A stretch of 64,000 nucleotides of DNA from Methanosphaerula subterraneus (lineage in GTDB: Archaea > Halobacteriota > Methanomicrobia > Methanomicrobiales > Methanospirillaceae), in the NCBI RefSeq assembly GCF_052055875.1, contig NZ_CP170508.1, positions 868,001 to 932,000 on the forward strand, given 5' to 3'. The notes under the pieces were generated by a model. That model did no database searches. It saw only the letters and a list, made by a program, of their open reading frames with translations, and was not told where the DNA came from. This document shows positions 1 through 8,580 of the stretch, in pieces. A program made the translations under genes and the position numbers. How positions within the stretch are numbered: position 1 is the stretch's first letter; every line of letters starts with the position of its first letter.

Positions 1-326
1 GACTTTGCTTCACCGCCCTTCTGGAGGTAGAAATCCACACCATTGTTCAGGGCTTCGACCACGACATCCTCCCGTCCCCTCCCGGTAAAGATGACAAACG
101 GGAGTTTCGGGTAATCGGCCCGAACCTGTTTGAGGAACTGGATGCCATTCATCTCAGGCATGTCAAAATCCGAGAGGACTGCGTGATAAGATATCTGTTT
201 CAACCGAAGGAGTGCTTCTGGTGCTGACGAGCAGGTTTCAACAGAAAAATTTCCGATTCTTTCGAGGAACAACTTCCCTATCTCCAGCAGCGCCGGGTCG
301 TCATCTACATAGAGTACCGATATCAT
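1..326 (-). CDS. Response regulator receiver domain (partial; C-terminal part beyond the window edge)
   Basis: Translating the minus strand from the ATG at 326 gives a typical CheY-like receiver: an acidic cluster VDDD at residues 7-10, a phospho-acceptor Asp in LSDFDMP (about residue 53), the FTG threonine region and the LQKGG lysine near the cut edge. In Methanomicrobiales such receivers are usually the N-terminus of hybrid PAS-histidine kinases, so this is probably the start of a longer cytoplasmic signalling protein. What follows the receiver cannot be seen. Confidence 0.9.
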   Translation of the reverse strand, partial: MISVLYVDDDPALLEIGKLFLERIGNFSVETCSSAPEALLRLKQISYHAVLSDFDMPEMNGIQFLKQVRADYPKLPFVIFTGRGREDVVVEALNNGVDFYLQKGGEAK

Positions 327-1043
327 CTTTTACCGTTCCGGCGTGGGTTTTCCGATTGATGTAATGGAAGAATGGAGATTAAGGGAATTTAGTTCAAATA
401 CTTCTGTTCTCCGGTCAAATATCCATTTCGCTTTGTGCCCATCGGGTGGGAGGGTGTCCAGGCTGCACAATGACATGAGCGCTGACAGTACGTTTGTCCG
501 GGGTTTTCTTTATGCAGATCTCCCATCTCTTCCCACTCATCGTTCCCAGACTCGTCACTTTTCTGGTGGAGAACTTCTTCGATTCAATAATCCTTCTCAT
601 GAGAGGTATCCGGTTTTCGGTCATACGATCCCGCTGATCCGGAAGATCCTGGAGTGACAGTAATCCAGTAGTTTTCGGATGGGACGGAGCCAGCATGGGT
701 AGTCCGCATGCTGCCCCACAGGAAAAGAACAGCGACCGGTGAGCACATGGCGCCCGGGGCTGCCGGCTCCGTGGAGGCACGGCATGGTTGGTCCCCTGGC
801 CTGATCATGACAACAAGAAAAGGAAGTCTTCCCGGAGGGGACTGCCGGCCGGATCTATTCTCTCATCAGATTGCCACGAATCGAAAGATCACATGATCCT
901 TGAGAAGCACATCTGTTCTGAAAGAAAATGGGCTGTGGTATCACAGACCATATTCATAAGAGAGATGAGGGGAGGGTGCCGGCATCAATTCCGCATCTGA
1001 ATATTAGGAATGTGCATGCCAGTAGGACGCATGTGGGGCCGCA
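327..1043. other. Stretch with no recognisable gene
   Basis: Several short open frames lie here on both strands, but they overlap one another, match no family I recognise and have no convincing ribosome-binding sites. I see no RNA gene or clear repeat. Confidence 0.5.
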
Positions 1044-1238
1044 TCATACGGCAACCACCTCCCTCTGTTGCTGCTGGTTCAGGCTGTACAGGCTCTGCCG
1101 GGCGTCGATGAAATAATAGCGCTCGACTAGGAATTGCTCTTCCTTTAACCTGTTCAATGCGTACCGCACGGTTCTGGATGGCAGCGAGGTCTCGCGGATG
1201 AGATCCTTCTGCGTCAGTTGTCCGCCCGATTCCAACAC
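1044..1238 (-). CDS. Small winged-helix DNA-binding protein (MarR/ArsR-like)
   Basis: The 64-residue frame contains a compact winged helix: GGQLTQKDLI, then the recognition segment SLPSRTVRYALNRLKEEQ, then the wing. The same frame stays open upstream for about 30 more residues (including QIGHLPPSAKLVYKVLES) and fits the fold better with them, but no ATG occurs there. Translation may start at the GTG/TTG pair near 1241/1238 or at another non-ATG codon. A copy of the TTCACAATTGTGAA-type palindrome lies at 1360-1373, about 120 bp upstream, so this protein is one candidate for the factor that binds it. The target is inferred, not shown. Confidence 0.55.
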   Translation of the reverse strand: MLESGGQLTQKDLIRETSLPSRTVRYALNRLKEEQFLVERYYFIDARQSLYSLNQQQQREVVAV

Positions 1239-1359
1239 TTTGTATACGAGCTTTGCCGATGGCGGCAGATGCCCGATCTGTGCGATTGTTGAGTTATTCT
1301 CGTTTGCGTTTACAACAAAAACGATCCCTCATAGTGGAATCACCATACTACCATTGAAG

Positions 1360-1373
1360 TTCACAATTGTTAA
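1360..1373. promoter_or_regulatory. Site I palindrome (13 of 14 consensus bases)
   Basis: The sequence is TTCACAATTGTTAA, against TTCACAATTGTGAA at 24263-24276. It lies upstream of the small winged-helix gene (1044-1238, minus strand) and about 335 bp upstream of the corrinoid activase gene. Confidence 0.55.
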
Positions 1374-1642
1374 CTTTTTCTGTTCGTCGGGGCTGGACTG
1401 GATCGGATTTCTTACCCCAAATATCGACAAATTTTCTCTCTTCCTGGATTTTAATTATGATATCTGGATATTTCGAGCAGTCACCGCTCCAGTCACCATT
1501 ATGCTCAGGAGTCATATAAAAAATCATTATCATCCCTCCCGCGCATCTTCAATCCCTTCTGACACCGATGGCATGAAAAGGCGAGTCGGTGCCACCGGAA
1601 GTATGTCAGGGAATGGATTCTCGATCAGGGACGATATGTTCC

Positions 1643-1657
1643 CGGCAAAACCTGCCG
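1643..1657. promoter_or_regulatory. Site II palindrome upstream of the corrinoid activase gene
   Basis: CGGCAA-AAC-CTGCCG matches the CGGCAA-N3-TTGCCG consensus at 11 of 12 arm positions. It ends 50 bp before the ATG at 1708, in a stretch that shows no recognisable gene, and is probably the operator of that gene. Confidence 0.6.
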
Positions 1658-1707
1658 ATATTGAGATGATATTAAGGTCAGTCACACAGATCTTTCGGGA
1701 TTAGTCT

Positions 1708-3225
1708 ATGCCAGTTACAGGTATTGCCCTTGATATCGGAACGAGCGGGATACGGGCACTTGCGATTGATCGTGAAGCTGGAGATGCTATCGCCTCTGCG
1801 GCGACATCATGGCACCCCCTTCCCGGCACCAACCTGATCGATCATCTTCTCTTCTCGGCAACCTTCGGTCAGGACCTCGCCCGGCGCATCATGATCAGGA
1901 CGATCAATGGTCTGGTTGAGATCCTCTGTGATCCTCACAGCATCGAATCGATGGCCATCTGCGGGAATACCGGGCAGATCTCCCTGGTTATGGGAGCAGA
2001 AATCCGGGACCTTCTTATGAGTCCGGCATCCCTCGGGCAGAAAGGGATCCGGATTCCTGACAGGTCTGCACGGAGCATTGATGCCCGAACACTCGGGCTC
2101 GAAGTCTCCTGCGATCTCCATGTCCCGCCGGCAATCCGGGCTGAAGTCGGTGCCGATGCCCTCGCACTGATCCATAAGTCCGGGATGATCGGGAAAAATT
2201 CAGTGATGGCTGTCGATCTCGGCACCAATGCGGAGATGGCGCTCTCTGCCGGCGGGAAGATCTATGTCGGGTCGGCAGCGGCAGGACCTGCCATAGAGGG
2301 ACAGCACATCCGGCACGGGATGCTCGCCGCACCCGGTGCAATTGCCGGCATCGCGTACGACTGGGGCTGGACACTCCAGGTACTCGACGACACCCTGCAC
2401 CCGGCAGAAGGCGACACAATCGATCTCGGCCCGGGAACGGTCCGTAGAAAAGGACAGGTGCAAGCCAGGGGGATCACTGGAACCGGCGTGATATCGCTCG
2501 TATCGGCGGGTCTTGGGAAAGGGATAATCACACCCTCGAATATTCGTGCACCTGGTGGAAACCTGGTACTGCAGGATGGAATCTCTTTTTCAGAAGAGGA
2601 TCTTGTTGAAGCGGGAAAAGCATTCGGGGCGATCCGTGCCGGGCAGATGACACTCGCCGAAACTGCCGGGACATCAATTGACACGATCCATACCTGTCAT
2701 CTTGCAGGTACCGCCGGGTCGTTTGTCGACCCGCTCCGGGCACGGGACGTGGAGATCGTTCCCCCGTCGGCGGGTACGATCGTCCGGCACGGCAATACGT
2801 CCCTTGAGATGGCTGCTGACCTGGCTGCCGGTACAGAACGGCTGGAGACACTCCAGAGGATCGCCGATGAAGCAGAACATGTTGCCTTCTCAGGGAGCAG
2901 GATCTTTTCCGATCTCTTCATTCATGAGCTCGCATACTGGTGTGAAGGCGCACCCCGTTTCCGGAAGACAAAACCATGGCCGGATCCTGCTGTTCACCAG
3001 AAACCCCCCCAATGGATACCAGAGACCACGACGTTTACCTTCCCGCAGTACCGTGTCCCGGTTCCTGACTGGACGGAAAACAGCGCCCGTATCCTGAAGG
3101 TCTGCCCGCATCACGCACTGAAAGCCGGAGATGCCGGCATCGAGGTTGACCTGCGGTTGTGCAGGGGGACATCATGCCTCCGCTGCCAGCGGAGCGGGCT
3201 CGCATTTGACCAGCCGGACGAATAA
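1708..3225 (+). CDS. ASKHA-type corrinoid protein reductive activase (RamA-like)
   Basis: This 505-residue protein begins with an actin-fold phosphate loop (GIALDIGTSGIRALAID) and has a second nucleotide motif, VMAVDLGTNAEMAL (about 168-181), as in RamA/DUF4445 proteins. These reduce inactive Co(II) corrinoid to Co(I) at the expense of ATP. The C-terminus carries a short cysteine-rich segment (CPHHAL, then CRGTSCLRC). It is weaker than the two ferredoxin-type [4Fe-4S] motifs of methylotrophic RamA, so the electron-transfer part may be reduced. It is convergent with the corrinoid protein gene at 3246, which supports the assignment. A site II palindrome lies 50 bp upstream. Confidence 0.8.
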   Translation: MPVTGIALDIGTSGIRALAIDREAGDAIASAATSWHPLPGTNLIDHLLFSATFGQDLARRIMIRTINGLVEILCDPHSIESMAICGNTGQISLVMGAEIRDLLMSPASLGQKGIRIPDRSARSIDARTLGLEVSCDLHVPPAIRAEVGADALALIHKSGMIGKNSVMAVDLGTNAEMALSAGGKIYVGSAAAGPAIEGQHIRHGMLAAPGAIAGIAYDWGWTLQVLDDTLHPAEGDTIDLGPGTVRRKGQVQARGITGTGVISLVSAGLGKGIITPSNIRAPGGNLVLQDGISFSEEDLVEAGKAFGAIRAGQMTLAETAGTSIDTIHTCHLAGTAGSFVDPLRARDVEIVPPSAGTIVRHGNTSLEMAADLAAGTERLETLQRIADEAEHVAFSGSRIFSDLFIHELAYWCEGAPRFRKTKPWPDPAVHQKPPQWIPETTTFTFPQYRVPVPDWTENSARILKVCPHHALKAGDAGIEVDLRLCRGTSCLRCQRSGLAFDQPDE

Positions 3226-3245
3226 AAAAAAAGAGTTATCGGAGG

Positions 3246-4019
3246 TTATGCAATTGTCAGATCGTCAAGGATCTTCACGACCTCGCCGGGATCTTTTGCA
3301 TACAGGATATTCTCCCGCTGCCCGGCAAATGCCCGGTCACAGGCACCTCCACCGATGATGAACGGAATGGAGATCGCTGCTGCCGCGAGCTGGTCGGCAG
3401 TGGAGAGAAAGCCGTCCCGGGTCGAGGTCATCAGGGATGACCCCAGCACCCCGACGGGGTTGTTCTGACGGATCGCCTCGAACACCTGCGTGGAATCCAC
3501 GGATGTGCCGAGGTCGACGACCCGGTACCCGTTCGCCTCGACGATCGCACCGACAATATTCTTTCCGATATCGTGCAGGTCGCCGTCAGCGGTATGGAGC
3601 AGCACCACGCCTTTTCGCCCGATGGAGTCACGGGAACTGCCGGATGCATCGAGGCCGGCCCGCAATGCCCGGGCAGAGAGGATGACCTCCGGCACAAATG
3701 CCTGCCGGCGGGTGTAGAGAATGGATATCGCATCCATTCCTTTCAGGAGCCCATTCAGCGCAACTGACAGGGGATCAATTCCATCCCGGACTGCGATCGC
3801 AGCGAGCTTCTCTGCTGCTGTCACATCTCCTGTTGCGACTGCGTGGGCGATGGAGTGATACGGTTCTCCTTCTGGAAGAAGGGTAGCCAGTTCCAGTTTT
3901 TCCTGCACAGCCGGTTGCTCCTGTTCCACAGTTTTTTCGCTGTTGAGAAGTTTCAACCCCAGGGCCGGGTCATTCCGGATTCTCTCTCCGATGAGGAAAC
4001 CCAGCGTGAACGGCTTCAC
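3246..4019 (-). CDS. Methyltransferase-cognate corrinoid protein (B12-binding, MtaC/MttC family)
   Basis: The 257-residue protein has an N-terminal helical cap and a C-terminal Rossmann cobalamin domain with the base-off signature DLHDIG (the His replaces the lower cobalt ligand), then GSSLMT and IGGGA. It should accept a methyl group from a substrate and hand it to the methyltransferase encoded just upstream, whose 3' end overlaps its start by 4 bp. No substrate-specific MT1 methyltransferase (MtaB, MtmB, MttB type) is visible nearby, so the methyl donor is unknown. Confidence 0.88.
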   Translation of the reverse strand: MKPFTLGFLIGERIRNDPALGLKLLNSEKTVEQEQPAVQEKLELATLLPEGEPYHSIAHAVATGDVTAAEKLAAIAVRDGIDPLSVALNGLLKGMDAISILYTRRQAFVPEVILSARALRAGLDASGSSRDSIGRKGVVLLHTADGDLHDIGKNIVGAIVEANGYRVVDLGTSVDSTQVFEAIRQNNPVGVLGSSLMTSTRDGFLSTADQLAAAAISIPFIIGGGACDRAFAGQRENILYAKDPGEVVKILDDLTIA

Positions 4020-5083
4020 TGGTTCACCCCCGCAGCAAATCCCCGGGAAAATTCCCGCAGGATCTCCTCCGGTTCCCGAGGCACCCGATAGTGTTCCGGC
4101 GCCCGGGCCAGTGCACGAATATTCTCAAGCGGGGTGAGCGGCGGCAGGGTGCAGCCCGATGAGAGCACATCCACCCCGCCCTGCATCGCCAGGAGCGCAT
4201 CTGCAGTCACTTTCTCAGGGCTGCCCTGAAGCATCGTGCCGACAGGTGCGACATTTCCTACGAGCGAGATGTTGTCCCCGAGGATCTTTTTCGCAGTCAG
4301 CACATCGATCTTCTCCTCAAACGAGTAGGCATCGAACCCGGACGTCTTGATATGCTCCAGGAGACCAGACGAATTCCCGCAGATATGGAGGACGGAAGGC
4401 CGCCGGGCTGCCGATGCCACCCGTTTGTGGTAGGGGAGTACAAACTCGCGGTACTGGTCCCCGCTCAGGAGATCTCCTGATGCAGTCGGGTCGGAGATGC
4501 TGATGATGTCCGCCCCGTGATCTTCGAAGGCTGTGATCAGGGCTTTCGTCACCAGGCTGGCTGACTCCACAGCCTGATGAGCATAGGCAGGATTTGTCTT
4601 GATCCACGAGATGAATTCGCTCACCCCGTAGATATGACCTGCTATGGTGAATCCCCCGGTGATCTTGGCATTGATCGGGACTTCCTCTCCCAGCCGGTCA
4701 TGGAGGATCTCAAGCGCCCGCAGGACGACCGGAATCCTTCCTCTCTCAAGCAGGTTTTCAGGGAGGACAAAATCATCAGGTATCGAAAACGCCGGCTTCT
4801 TCACCGAAGGTGTCCGGTTGATGGTGCCTGGGTCGAGCTCACAGCCCAGCGCTTCCGCTTCCAGAGAGAGGCAGAACGGGACGGTTATAGCCGGAAGCCC
4901 GGCCAGTTCCCATGGCATCGCGGCGAGTTTTGCCATCAGTTCCGGGTCATGGTGAGCAGCAGGCCATGGGGCCTTTGCCTGTTCCATCATCGGAACCGTG
5001 ATGCTGACGACCGGGAGCCAGACGGGTATCTGGTCTACCCGGCCCCCGAGAATTCCTGAAATAATTCTTTTTTTTGTATTCAT
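4016..5083 (-). CDS. Methylcobamide methyltransferase of the MtaA/MtbA (uroporphyrinogen decarboxylase-like) family
   Basis: The 355-residue TIM-barrel protein carries the zinc ligands expected for thiol activation: His and Cys in LHICGNS and a distal Cys in SSGCTLPP. Family members move a methyl group between a corrinoid protein and a thiol, classically coenzyme M. It is the middle gene of a tight leftward operon, overlapping both the DUF1847 gene and the corrinoid protein gene by 4 bp. The acceptor thiol cannot be read from sequence. Coenzyme M is the default, but the surrounding sulfur genes make another thiol possible. Confidence 0.83.
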   Translation of the reverse strand: MNTKKRIISGILGGRVDQIPVWLPVVSITVPMMEQAKAPWPAAHHDPELMAKLAAMPWELAGLPAITVPFCLSLEAEALGCELDPGTINRTPSVKKPAFSIPDDFVLPENLLERGRIPVVLRALEILHDRLGEEVPINAKITGGFTIAGHIYGVSEFISWIKTNPAYAHQAVESASLVTKALITAFEDHGADIISISDPTASGDLLSGDQYREFVLPYHKRVASAARRPSVLHICGNSSGLLEHIKTSGFDAYSFEEKIDVLTAKKILGDNISLVGNVAPVGTMLQGSPEKVTADALLAMQGGVDVLSSGCTLPPLTPLENIRALARAPEHYRVPREPEEILREFSRGFAAGVNQ

Positions 5084-5721
5084 GGTGAGATCAGCCTCTT
5101 GTAGTAAAAACTCGTTCCATGGAGGACCGCGTTCGGGTTATGGCAGGTGATCCGGTCCTTTGCCACCAGCGTGGTGACCGGAGCTCTGGAATGTTTCGTG
5201 AACAGGGTGTCGTGGCCCACACAGAGGCCGAGCAGGATGTTCAGTTCTGTCCCTGCGGCATCAAGGATCTTCGCCTGTGCGACAGGATTGCAGATCGGCT
5301 CGAATGTGCCGGGCTTGGCTTTCTCGCTGTCGAGAAGGCCGATATCTTCCTTGGGTATCGCACCGCACTTGCAGCAGATGGAGGTCACGGCAAACCCATG
5401 GGCGGTCAGGATCTCCTGGAGGATCCGGTCCTCGGCCATCAGGCCGATACAGGTCGCGATTCCCAGTTTTTTGTACCCCATCTCATGGGCAAAGTCAATC
5501 GTGTCCTCCACCCGGGTCCATTTCATATAACTCCGCCCCTCGGTTCGGGCGGCTGCGATCGCCATCTCCCGTGTCTCCGGATCCTCCAGGTACATCTCGA
5601 GAGCCTCCTGGATGGGCTCTATCTTTGTCTTGGTAGGGCAGTACGACGGGCCATTGCCGGGAGTGCTGCTCCAGCAGGCCTGTACCTTGCACTTGCTGCA
5701 ATCAACAGAAATTCGTGACAT
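5080..5721 (-). CDS. Cysteine-rich DUF1847 protein
   Basis: This 213-residue protein has an N-terminal metal-binding pattern (CSKCKVQAC, then a Cys in SYCPT), a central CIGL segment, SICCKCG, and further cysteines in CNP, LCVGHD and CHN. The family is found mainly in anaerobes and has no assigned reaction. The cysteines suggest a zinc or iron-sulfur centre. It is the first gene of the operon with the Zn methyltransferase and corrinoid protein, which suggests a helper or electron-transfer role in methyl transfer. The start is the ATG at 5721, and a perfect site II palindrome lies 90 bp upstream. Confidence 0.8.
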   Translation of the reverse strand: MSRISVDCSKCKVQACWSSTPGNGPSYCPTKTKIEPIQEALEMYLEDPETREMAIAAARTEGRSYMKWTRVEDTIDFAHEMGYKKLGIATCIGLMAEDRILQEILTAHGFAVTSICCKCGAIPKEDIGLLDSEKAKPGTFEPICNPVAQAKILDAAGTELNILLGLCVGHDTLFTKHSRAPVTTLVAKDRITCHNPNAVLHGTSFYYKRLISP

Positions 5722-5810
5722 GATTCAGTCATAACCCGTTGGTCAGATCTGCCTATATATGCCAAGAAAAAAGCAAGTATTGCTCTGTTATTCATATCAT
5801 TGAAAACCCG

Positions 5811-5825
5811 CGGCAACCTTTGCCG
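5811..5825. promoter_or_regulatory. Site II palindrome, perfect arms
   Basis: CGGCAA-CCT-TTGCCG, with both arms fully symmetrical and extended by an outer G/C pair. It sits between the binding-protein gene (3' end at 5895) and the DUF1847 operon start (5721), on the upstream side of that operon. Confidence 0.65.
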
Positions 5826-5894
5826 CAAATCCGGAGATCTGAGAGGAGAGGAACAAAGAAAGTCAGAAAAAATGAGAATCTCCTGGTTTATTCT

Positions 5895-6989
5895 TCAGGA
5901 GTTCAGGGTCTGGTACTCTGCCTGCAGGTTCTGGAAGAACGGATCGTTCGGATTTGCCCTGGAGACATCGTCCAGCGCCTGCTTGTAGACCGTGCTGTCG
6001 ATGTGTTCGCTGATATTCACCGGCGAATTGATGTAGCCGATCTGCTTGAGCATCTCGTAGGTCTTCTCAACGCCCTTGGTGTTCGGGTCCGGTGAGATGT
6101 ATGAGTGCCCGTTCGTGAGCGCGGATTTTATGATACTCTTGTCGATATCCACGTATTTTGCGATGGCGTCGACTGACTCGTCAGGATTTGTCGTCTGGTA
6201 CTTGTATGCATCGAGGAGTGCCCGTTCCATCCGGACATAACTGTCACGGTTGGTTGTGAGTTCCTCTGTCAGCACAGCTACCCGGCAGCAGGGGTGCTTG
6301 GGGAAGATGTCGGCGGTTAAGATTACGGTTTTTAGCCCCTGGTTCTCGGCCATCTCCATGTACGGCGTCCATACGACACCGGCATCCACTTTGCCGGCCT
6401 TGACCGCATCGAGCACTGCAGATGGTGACGCCAGTTCCTGGATCGTGACATCCTTATTCAGGTCAATCCCGGCATCCATGAGCGCAGCACGGAAATGAAT
6501 ATCCCCGGAAGACTGCCTGACAGTAGCCACTGTCCGGCCCTTGAAATTTTTGATATCCTTAAACTGGTCCGCCTTGTCGGCCGTGGTGATGACGCCGGCT
6601 CCCTCGCCCATCAGACCACCGATGATGGTCTCCGGTGAGCCCTTGGAGATGAAGACAAGCGGCGACGGACCGAATCCGCCGGTATCGAGCTTCTTCGCAA
6701 GGATGGCATTGGTGCCGTCGGCGCTGTTCTGGAACTGAGACAGTTCCACGTTCAGCCCTTCTTTCTCAAAGAAACCTCTCTCTTTTGCGATAAACACGAG
6801 AGCATGTCCAGTCGACGGGAGATATCCAATCTTCAGAGATTTCGCCTGATCGGTGGACGGTGTTGTTACCTGTGTTGCTGTCGACGGGCTCGTTGTGGTT
6901 TTACTTGAACCCGTGCATCCAGCGATGAGTACCCCTGCGACGACGAATAGTACGAGTGCAGCGAGTATGTACGATTGTTCTTTCTTCAT
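5895..6989 (-). CDS. ABC transporter substrate-binding lipoprotein (SsuA/NMT1-like)
   Basis: The ATG at 6989 has a GGTG element upstream and gives a 364-residue precursor. It has a lysine-rich N-terminus, a hydrophobic segment and a lipobox (LIAGC), followed by a Thr/Ser-rich linker. The mature part has the family opening LKIGYLPSTGHALVFIAKE and the bilobal fold of sulfonate/nitrate/taurine-binding proteins. It probably works with the permease and ATPase at 7651-9395, from which it is separated by a small unknown gene. The ligand is unknown. A sulfonate or other small sulfur compound would fit the neighbourhood. A motif HPCCR near the middle is unusual. Confidence 0.88.
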   Translation of the reverse strand: MKKEQSYILAALVLFVVAGVLIAGCTGSSKTTTSPSTATQVTTPSTDQAKSLKIGYLPSTGHALVFIAKERGFFEKEGLNVELSQFQNSADGTNAILAKKLDTGGFGPSPLVFISKGSPETIIGGLMGEGAGVITTADKADQFKDIKNFKGRTVATVRQSSGDIHFRAALMDAGIDLNKDVTIQELASPSAVLDAVKAGKVDAGVVWTPYMEMAENQGLKTVILTADIFPKHPCCRVAVLTEELTTNRDSYVRMERALLDAYKYQTTNPDESVDAIAKYVDIDKSIIKSALTNGHSYISPDPNTKGVEKTYEMLKQIGYINSPVNISEHIDSTVYKQALDDVSRANPNDPFFQNLQAEYQTLNS

Positions 6990-7210
6990 AATGTTCACCA
7001 GTAATGGTTCATCGCCCATACCTCCCGGCTGTCTGTTGATGGACCAAAAGCATGCAGTTGTGATGCGAGAGCCGTATCCAATCACAGAAGCTCCCGCCGG
7101 GAACGTCGGTTCTGGTTGGCGAATTGCCGTTCAGTATTCTGATATAAAAAACATAAATACGTGGATGTGTAAGCAAAAATCCCCTGTTTTGTAGATTATC
7201 CGGAAAAATG

Positions 7211-7225
7211 CGGCAAAATTTGCAG
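7211..7225. promoter_or_regulatory. Site II-like palindrome upstream of the ABC binding-protein gene
   Basis: CGGCAA-AAT-TTGCAG, 10-11 arm matches to the consensus, in the 245-bp gap between the small gene at 7234 and the binding-protein start at 6989. A second promoter for the binding protein is therefore likely. Confidence 0.5.
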
Positions 7226-7233
7226 TAATAGAT

Positions 7234-7521
7234 CTATTCGACAACACGGAGTTCAAATGAGCCATCAAGGCAGGACTTCACAAAGTCCAGAAAATCCCGC
7301 ATATTGTCCGACATCTCCGTGCTGAGGGAACGCGACAGGTAGATGATGATATGCGGTTTGGCAGAGGAATTTTTCCGCAGTTCGAGGTACAACTCTTTGA
7401 AAAGAAGGAGGATAGTCCTGAAATTTACCCGCCTGATGATCCGGATATGACCGACGCCCTCCGGATCTATCAGTACGCGGTAGTTACTGGTCTTCCTGAA
7501 GCAGGGATCGACGGACGCCAT
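7234..7521 (-). CDS. Small protein of unknown function, paralogue of 25990-26280
   Basis: A 95-residue protein whose core YRVLIDPEGVGHIRIIRRVNF is closely matched by the protein encoded at 25990-26280, which has YRIWID...GHIRIVKRVNF. Both end in a segment resembling FxxFxxSCxDxxFExxV. Conservation between two loci about 18.7 kb apart argues that it is a real gene. I recognise no family. It looks like a small alpha/beta protein with one conserved Cys near the C-terminus. It lies between the permease and the binding protein of the ABC system, and a site I-like palindrome lies 60 bp upstream. Confidence 0.65.
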   Translation of the reverse strand: MASVDPCFRKTSNYRVLIDPEGVGHIRIIRRVNFRTILLLFKELYLELRKNSSAKPHIIIYLSRSLSTEMSDNMRDFLDFVKSCLDGSFELRVVE

Positions 7522-7581
7522 GGGTACATTCCATTTCGGATATCTCGGGCAGTACCAGGTGGAATTTCCCCATGGCCCCGA

Positions 7582-7595
7582 TTCACAGTTGTGAT
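7582..7595. promoter_or_regulatory. Site I-like palindrome
   Basis: TTCACAGTTGTGAT matches the site I consensus at 12 of 14 positions. It lies 60 bp upstream of the small gene 7234-7521 and just downstream of the permease gene. Confidence 0.45.
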
Positions 7596-7650
7596 TGGTG
7601 CATCTGTCTGACCTCCTATTTGTGGTTTCACATTCCAGCAGGATCTGCCG

Positions 7651-8580
7651 CTATTCCACCTGTTGCCAGCGGAGGTAATGCTGCTGGACCCGATCAAAGA
7701 GGAACATGACGACGATCACGACCAGCGCAATCAGGATCATGCCGGCGATCACTTTGTCGTAATTGGCAAACTGGTGGTGGTACTCGATGTACCACCCGAG
7801 CCCGGAGGTTGCAGCGATCATCTCGGCAACGGTGAGCGTGATGAACGACATGATCAGGGAGATCATCGCTCCCGAGAAGATGGAGGGCATCGCCCCGGGA
7901 AGGAGGATCCTCCACACCATCTGGTGCTCTGAGAGTCCGAGCGTCCGGGCTGAATTGATCAGCCGATGATCGATCGAGAACACTCCATAGACAGTCCCGA
8001 CAAAGATCGGCCAGATTGAGCCGATAAAGATCAGGAAGATCGATGACGCAGAGAAGGTGGGGAGCACCACGATCGCATACGGAAGATATACCGTTGGCGG
8101 AATGGGAGAGACTGCCTTTGCAACCGGATAGGCAACCGCAAAGAGCCGTTTCCTCCACCCGATATACAGACCTGCCGGTATGGCCACAACAAGTGCGAGG
8201 AGATAGCCGGAGGTCAGGAAGAACATCGAACTCCCGATACCCCTGAGCATGATCTCCCAGTCAGCACCAAACACCGCGAAGACCTTTGCAGGGCCCGGGA
8301 AAAGGAACGGATCGAGGACTGCGAGTTTCCCGAAGAGGACCTCCCAGACCAGTAATATCACCGAAAGCAGCAGGAATATATCGGTGATTGCAGGAGCATT
8401 CTTCGGTTGCAGGTGAAGTTCTGCAAGGAACAGGATCACCAGGACTATCAGTATACCGATGAAGACACTGCTGGTGCTGACCGCCTGTGCAGAAGCATCA
8501 GGAACCGCAACAGCGAGGATCAGCGTTGCTGCAAGGAGGAGGAGGACCAGGCCCTGCTCTGTGATCAGACCGGATTTCAT
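7651..8580 (-). CDS. ABC transporter permease (SsuC/TauC-like)
   Basis: Starting at the ATG at 8580, which overlaps the stop of the ATPase gene (ATGA), this gives 309 residues with several membrane spans and the EAA-loop signature LGLSEHQMVWRILLPGAMPSI that contacts the ATPase. Two extra N-terminal hydrophobic segments before the usual permease core make it longer than standard SsuC. It should form the membrane channel of a small-anion or sulfonate importer. Confidence 0.9.
   Translation of the reverse strand: MKSGLITEQGLVLLLLAATLILAVAVPDASAQAVSTSSVFIGILIVLVILFLAELHLQPKNAPAITDIFLLLSVILLVWEVLFGKLAVLDPFLFPGPAKVFAVFGADWEIMLRGIGSSMFFLTSGYLLALVVAIPAGLYIGWRKRLFAVAYPVAKAVSPIPPTVYLPYAIVVLPTFSASSIFLIFIGSIWPIFVGTVYGVFSIDHRLINSARTLGLSEHQMVWRILLPGAMPSIFSGAMISLIMSFITLTVAEMIAATSGLGWYIEYHHQFANYDKVIAGMILIALVVIVVMFLFDRVQQHYLRWQQVE

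Noticed and set aside
1198..1704. Long plus-strand open frame before the corrinoid activase gene
   Set aside because: It runs antisense through the winged-helix gene, contains the site I and site II palindromes, has no recognisable domain and has unlike composition to the neighbouring genes.
5119..5718. Plus-strand frame opposite the DUF1847 gene
   Set aside because: Antisense shadow; the minus-strand protein has the conserved cysteines and overlaps its operon neighbours correctly.
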